This document shows, one piece after another, positions 60,218 through 64,000 of a stretch of DNA of 64,000 nt (the stretch's first letter is position 1; every line of letters starts with the position of its first letter). The notes beneath the pieces were generated by a model. The model did no database searches and had not been told where the DNA came from. It saw only the letters and a list, made by a program, of their open reading frames with translations. Where the stretch lies: positions 1-64,000 of the forward strand of contig CAIXIX010000456.1 of NCBI GenBank assembly GCA_903919615.1. The letters run 5' to 3'. The DNA comes from an uncultured Chthonomonas sp. GTDB lineage: Bacteria > Armatimonadota > Chthonomonadetes > Chthonomonadales > Chthonomonadaceae. The translations under genes and the position numbers were made by a program.

Positions 60218-61549
60218 TCAAGGGAAGATGCCGCGGATGAGGGCTGCGTCTGCGACGCGCTTGACACCGATCAGGTAGGCTGCCAACCTCATGTCCACCT
60301 TCTTATCCAGTGACATCTGGCGCACATCGCGGTAGGATCGGCGCATGATTGCCTGCATCTTCTCGTTGACTTCAGCCTCGTCCCAGAAGAAGCACTGAAG
60401 GTCCTGCACCCATTCAAAATAGGAGACCACCACTCCGCCAGCATTTGCGAGAACGTCTGGCACAAGGAAGATACCACGCTCACGCAGAATGTGGTCTGCG
60501 GTTGGGGTCGTTGGTCCATTCGCGCCTTCAATCACGATCTTCGCTTTAATGCGGGCGGCATTCTCGGCAGTTATCTGGTTTTCAATTGCCGCCGGAACCA
60601 GAACATCCACATCGAGCTCTAGCAACTCTTTTGCACCAATAGCCTCGCCTATAGGCTGCTCAGACAGCGAGCCATCGCGGTTTGCGTACTGGATCAGTCG
60701 TGGAATATCGAGGCCGTTCTCATCATATCGTCCGCCAAGAGCGTCACTTACTGCGACGACTTTTGCGCCAGCCTCATGGAAAATTCGCGCTGCAACTCCG
60801 CCGACATTACCAAATCCCTGAACGGCGACTCGCAGGCCATCCATCTTTAGCCCAAACTCTTTGATCACTTCAAGCGCGATACAAACAATGCCGCGGCCCG
60901 TCGCGTCGGATCGGCCTTCGGACCCGCCGATTGCGATCGGCTTACCCGTAACAACTGCAGGCGCCGTATGCCCGCGGGCCATCGAGATGGTGTCCATCAC
61001 CCACGCCATAGTCTGCGCATTTGTGCCCATGTCCGGCGCAGGAATATCCGTGTGTTCACCGATCACGATACTTATTTCGGAAGCGTAACGTCGCGTCAAC
61101 CGTTCGAGTTCCAACGGAGTAAGCGCTCTAGGATCGCAAACGACTCCGCCTTTGGCGCCTCCAAACGGGATATTAACGATTGCGCACTTCCATGTCATCC
61201 ACATCGCAAGAGCACGAACCTCATCAAGATCGGTACGTGGGCTATAGCGCAGGCCGCCTTTGCTTGGGCCCCGAGCGATATTATGCTGAACACGGTATCC
61301 CGTGAAGACGCGCGTCGTGCCGTTTTCCATCTTAACCGGGAAGTTGACCGTGAGTTCCCGTTCTGGATGCTTCAGCACTTCATGAATGCCGGGATCCAGG
61401 TTAAGATATTGCGCGGCAATATCAAGCTGCTCAAGTGCGTTCTTATAGGGATTGGAGCTCTCCGGCGGCGCGCCTATTTGTTCCGGCGCATCCGGAAGGG
61501 GCTCCCGGTGTTTGCGATGGACTCCATTCGCATGAACTGAGGTGCTCAT
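60218..61549 (-). CDS. gdhA: Glu/Leu/Phe/Val dehydrogenase (glutamate dehydrogenase)
   Basis: A 443-residue NAD(P)-dependent glutamate dehydrogenase that interconverts glutamate with 2-oxoglutarate and ammonia. Motifs: GYRVQHNIARGPSKGGLRY, MTWKCAIVNIPFGGAKGG with the catalytic Lys, PAPDMGTNAQTMAWVMD, VQGFGNVGGVAARIF for the nucleotide and VIEGANGPTTPTAD. Length fits the hexameric small-subunit class. A 30-residue N-terminal tail is non-conserved. GGAGG lies 11 bases before the ATG. pnuC follows 79 bases downstream on the same strand. Confidence 0.95.
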   Translation of the reverse strand: MSTSVHANGVHRKHREPLPDAPEQIGAPPESSNPYKNALEQLDIAAQYLNLDPGIHEVLKHPERELTVNFPVKMENGTTRVFTGYRVQHNIARGPSKGGLRYSPRTDLDEVRALAMWMTWKCAIVNIPFGGAKGGVVCDPRALTPLELERLTRRYASEISIVIGEHTDIPAPDMGTNAQTMAWVMDTISMARGHTAPAVVTGKPIAIGGSEGRSDATGRGIVCIALEVIKEFGLKMDGLRVAVQGFGNVGGVAARIFHEAGAKVVAVSDALGGRYDENGLDIPRLIQYANRDGSLSEQPIGEAIGAKELLELDVDVLVPAAIENQITAENAARIKAKIVIEGANGPTTPTADHILRERGIFLVPDVLANAGGVVVSYFEWVQDLQCFFWDEAEVNEKMQAIMRRSYRDVRQMSLDKKVDMRLAAYLIGVKRVADAALIRGIFP

Positions 61550-61813
61550 AGCCTACGATTCCTCCTCGAACCAATGTTGGGTGGCGAAAGTGATAGAACG
61601 ATGAAGCTTACGCCATGGCGCCTTTGCCATGATGTACCATCCCATCCTCGCGTATCTGAATGTAAAGACGAACGAAGCAATTCGTGAGTTTGCACTGGAC
61701 CAATAGTCCTTGCAGACGGCTGTTGCAGTTTCGAATTGCACGTGCCATACTCACTTTATTACGTCATTATTATGGGACCGATTGTACGGGAAGAATGTAA
61801 CCGGAGGGGCAAA

Positions 61814-62809
61814 TTGATTAAAGATCGTTTGCGTTGGTTTGGAATAACTGTAGCAGTTACAATGAGTCTGGCTATACAGGGCTGCCAGAACAACGACCCC
61901 GTCATTGAGCAGTCGCGATCGCACATCTACGTGGCGGATAGCGGCAACAATCGTATTGTGCGTATCGATGACATGGATGGCAAGGGTTGGAAGACCCTCT
62001 CTGCCAGTAATGCACAGAAATCGACAGCGCTCGATTCACCCAACTTCGCCTATGTAGATCAGGCTGGGCACATCTTTATTGCGGATACAGGCAACTCCCG
62101 CATCGTACGCGTTGACAACATGCAGGGCGACGGCTGGACTACCGTTGGAATATCCGGCGAAAGCAAAGGGCAGTTTCGGTCTCCCGCTGCGGTATTCACT
62201 GACCCCGAGAATCGGATCTATGTAGCTGACAAGGGCAACTACCGAATTACGCGAATGGATGATATGGCGGTTACACACTGGACCGTTCTGGGCGGCAAGG
62301 GTAAAGGCACTGGCCATTTTGGCGCACCATCCGGGCTCTTTGTGGACCCAACGGAGAAGATCTATGTAACGGATGGGATCGACGTCATAAACGACCTATT
62401 CAACAACCGAGTCGTTCAAATGACGGATATCGATTCTAGCGGATGGCATCAACTTGGCGGCGGCGTTGGCGCAGGCAAGGGTCAATTCAACAAACCCACC
62501 GGGATATTCGTCGACCATCTGTTTAGATTCTATATCGCCGACACGTACAACAACCGAATTGTTCGCGTGAATGGCATCGATGGCGGTGGATGGGTAACGC
62601 TTGGAAGCGTCGAGGGTTCAGGGGTCAATCAATTCAACAATCCAACGGCAATCTGGGTGGATTCTAGTGACCACATCTACATTGCCGATACCGGCAACGA
62701 TCGGATTGTTCGGATCGACGATATGACGGGCAAAAACTGGATCTCATTTGGCGCTACAGGCGGCGGGCCAATGCAGCTCCGAAATCCTACTTCTATTTTG
62801 GTGAGATAA
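61814..62809 (+). CDS. NHL-repeat lipoprotein
   Basis: 331 residues from TTG 61814, with GGAGGGG four bases upstream; the frame could begin at 61736 but that has no site. A lipoprotein signal (TVAVTMSLAIQGC) is followed by six NHL repeats, each with the pattern IYVADSGNNRIVRIDDMDG and a W-x-x-LG strand, predicted to form a six-bladed beta-propeller. Such exported propellers bind ligands, proteins or sugars or act as lyase-type enzymes; none of the known catalytic patterns is evident. Divergent from gdhA. Confidence 0.88.
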   Translation: MIKDRLRWFGITVAVTMSLAIQGCQNNDPVIEQSRSHIYVADSGNNRIVRIDDMDGKGWKTLSASNAQKSTALDSPNFAYVDQAGHIFIADTGNSRIVRVDNMQGDGWTTVGISGESKGQFRSPAAVFTDPENRIYVADKGNYRITRMDDMAVTHWTVLGGKGKGTGHFGAPSGLFVDPTEKIYVTDGIDVINDLFNNRVVQMTDIDSSGWHQLGGGVGAGKGQFNKPTGIFVDHLFRFYIADTYNNRIVRVNGIDGGGWVTLGSVEGSGVNQFNNPTAIWVDSSDHIYIADTGNDRIVRIDDMTGKNWISFGATGGGPMQLRNPTSILVR

Positions 62810-62811
62810 AG

Positions 62812-62838
62812 TAGGTTTTAGGTTTTGGGTGTTCAGTG
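62812..62838 (+). repeat. short gene-end repeat behind the NHL gene
   Basis: TAGGTTTTAGGTTTTGGGTG then TTCAGTG, two bases after the stop, in gene sense. It is nearly identical to the first part of the copy behind polA (GGTTTTGGGTGTT). Confidence 0.6.
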
Positions 62839-62882
62839 TTTGTACGAATTCGGTTACGCACAACACGCGACTACGATTCAAT

Positions 62883-62916
62883 AAAACGAGCCAGGGCATT
62901 CGCTCTGGCTCGTTTT
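62883..62916. terminator. bidirectional intrinsic terminator
   Basis: AAAACGAGCCAG and CTGGCTCGTTTT form a perfect 12-bp stem around GGCATTCGCT. The flanking A and T runs allow use from both sides: for the NHL gene (plus) and for the phosphoglycerate mutase gene (minus), which converge here. Confidence 0.9.
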
Positions 62917-62929
62917 GATTAAGCGATAT

Positions 62930-63541
62930 CTACAGTTCGTTCTTTGCGACCGGGTTGCCCTTGTCGTCAAAGTCGTACACGATCGGAACGCCATTTGGAA
63001 TATTGAGCTCGATAACCTGAGCTTCCGAGAGGTTATCCAGCTCCATTACAATAGCGCGAAGGCTATTGCCGTGGGCCGAGATGATGATGTTCTTACCTTC
63101 TTTAAGATCAGATAGGATCTTGTCATTAAAGTAAGGGAGCGTGCGCGCTGCAGTGTCTTTGAGGCTCTCTCCTCCGGGCGGGGCGACGTCGTAGCTTCGG
63201 CGCCATAGCTTCACCTGTGCGTCGCCAAACTTAACCGCGGTCTCCGCTTTGTTGAGGCCCTGAAGGTCGCCATAGTGGCGCTCATTTAGCGCCTGATCGA
63301 AAACGGTCGGCAGACCCTCCTGCCCTGCAGTTTTGAGGCAAAGCGTTAGGGTATCCTGTGCGCGTTTCAGGACCGACGTGTAAGCAATATCCAGGTGAAT
63401 TCCAGCGATTTTTATCTTTTCGCCGGCTTCTTCAGCCTCTTTGATGCCTGTTTCTGTTAGCGGTACATCCACCCAACCGGTAAACCGGTTCTCTAGATTC
63501 CAGGTCGACTGACCATGTCGCAAAAGTATGAGCTTAGCCAA
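62930..63541 (-). CDS. gpmA: 2,3-bisphosphoglycerate-dependent phosphoglycerate mutase
   Basis: A 203-residue glycolytic enzyme that interconverts 3- and 2-phosphoglycerate. The phospho-His motif LILLRHGQSTWNLENRFTGW is at the N-terminus; ALNERHYGDLQGLNKAETA, RRSYDVAPPGGESL and ISAHGNSLRAIVMELD complete the active site. It is the short form, lacking about 45 residues of the E. coli enzyme between the conserved blocks. The start is a TTG at 63541 with GGAAGG eight bases upstream. It ends at the shared terminator. Confidence 0.94.
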   Translation of the reverse strand: MAKLILLRHGQSTWNLENRFTGWVDVPLTETGIKEAEEAGEKIKIAGIHLDIAYTSVLKRAQDTLTLCLKTAGQEGLPTVFDQALNERHYGDLQGLNKAETAVKFGDAQVKLWRRSYDVAPPGGESLKDTAARTLPYFNDKILSDLKEGKNIIISAHGNSLRAIVMELDNLSEAQVIELNIPNGVPIVYDFDDKGNPVAKNEL

Positions 63542-63640
63542 CTCTAAATCCTTCCTCTCAGCACGGTATTTCTTGTTATGTCAAACTAATCTTCGTTCGT
63601 TCACTTGTTGGCTGCAATTTGCGCGCGCTGCAAATTGTCG

Positions 63641-64000
63641 TTATCCCAGGTTGTGCAGCGCCCCTGAAAAGTCGGACATGGTAAGAGTGCGCGGCAGATT
63701 CGAATCTGCATCTGCGATGCGGATCAGCGCCTGGAGGCCCGCCTCATTTACGAGCGCTTTGATATCTGCGCCGCTATAACCATCGGTGTCCCGTGCGAGA
63801 GCTTCAAGATCAACATTGTCGTCAAGGTTTGCCTTTCTCGTAACAATGTCGAATAGCTGTCGCCGCGCATCTAGATCGGGTAGTGGAATCTCGATTTCAC
63901 GCGAAAGCCGGCCGCCGCGCCTCAACGCGGAATCGAGCATGTCTGGTCGATTGGTTGCACCAACTATAAAAACTCTGCTGTTAGGAGTGATGCCATCCAT
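63641..64000 (-). CDS. AAA+ ATPase, C-terminal part (5' end outside window)
   Basis: Only the last 119 codons are in the window. They cover the second region of homology of a classical AAA ATPase: VFIVGATNRPDMLDSALRR with sensor 1 and the arginine finger GRLSREIEIPLPD, then the C-terminal helical lid (LARDTDGYSGADIKALVNEA) with sensor 2-like residues. This resembles CDC48/VAT, proteasomal ATPase or FtsH modules; with the protein ending 15 residues after the lid and no protease domain, FtsH is unlikely. A CAATTTGC/GCAAATTG hairpin (63615-63637) follows the stop. Confidence 0.88.
   Translation of the reverse strand: MDGITPNSRVFIVGATNRPDMLDSALRRGGRLSREIEIPLPDLDARRQLFDIVTRKANLDDNVDLEALARDTDGYSGADIKALVNEAGLQALIRIADADSNLPRTLTMSDFSGALHNLG

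Noticed and set aside
63641-64000. FtsH protease
   Set aside because: The AAA module is FtsH-like in places, but the protein ends just after the lid without a zinc protease domain.
1-64000. tRNA or rRNA genes, prophage, insertion sequences
   Set aside because: Read through on both strands; no T-arm/anticodon pattern, transposase, integrase or phage gene was recognised.

Overview
The window reads as chromosomal DNA of about 56-57% GC from a free-living, envelope-rich bacterium. My best guess is Armatimonadota (Chthonomonas/Capsulimonas-like). This is inference from gene content: a bacteriohopanepolyol cluster, DUF6785/DUF6784 and DUF5695 proteins, a GH172 protein, several secreted glycosidases without SusCD, TolC/RND machinery implying an outer membrane, and many short dispersed intergenic repeats. 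No rRNA, tRNA, CRISPR array, prophage or transposase gene was seen.

Layout. 1-0.84 kb: a minus-strand Imm53-type immunity gene cut by the window edge, preceded by a small TPR-like gene; then about 0.7 kb of hairpins and degenerate repeats. 1.6-8.9 kb, all minus: tolC, an RND-type adaptor (no permease), a small unknown gene, xseA, xseB, then leuC and leuD with their own -10 box. 9.2-11.7 kb, plus: an Lrp/AsnC regulator overlapping a class I aminotransferase (alaR-alaT-like), then a secreted barrel-like protein. 11.8-25.3 kb, plus: an unknown gene, then the hopanoid block shc, hpnH, hpnA, ispH, a 61-bp tandem promoter/dyad array, hpnG, and directly behind it tolC, adaptor and AcrB-type permease. 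25.8-28 kb, minus: MgtC-like, DUF1905 and zinc-ribbon genes.

28.1-40.8 kb is a carbohydrate region: DUF5695/LamG, a GH36-like enzyme, a GH71/99-like enzyme (minus) and GH172. Among them sits a heavy-metal P-type ATPase whose leader carries a NiCo (czcD) riboswitch with a terminator and, upstream, a perfect operator-like dyad inside the promoter. 42-46.8 kb, plus: purC, a DUF6785 membrane protein, an SDR lacking the catalytic Tyr, a cupin and a small anchored protein; then Uma2. 47.5-53.5 kb, minus: an arabinoside-uptake operon (solute-binding protein, two permeases, GH51, clan-A glycosidase). The binding-protein gene has no ATG/GTG/TTG start upstream of its lipoprotein signal. 53.6-64 kb: a YadA-head-like surface protein, an unknown membrane protein, polA, pnuC, a glutamate dehydrogenase, an NHL lipoprotein, phosphoglycerate mutase and the 3' end of an AAA+ ATPase gene.

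How it fits together. The 13-25 kb block makes hopanoids (cyclisation by Shc, adenosyl transfer by HpnH, depurination by HpnG, isoprenoid supply by IspH) and may pair their synthesis with an efflux pump. The 28-53 kb loci degrade and import plant-type sugars. The most interesting regulatory DNA is the riboswitch/operator leader at 35.3-35.5 kb, the promoter array at 18.47-18.70 kb, and oriented G/T-rich repeats just after several stop codons.
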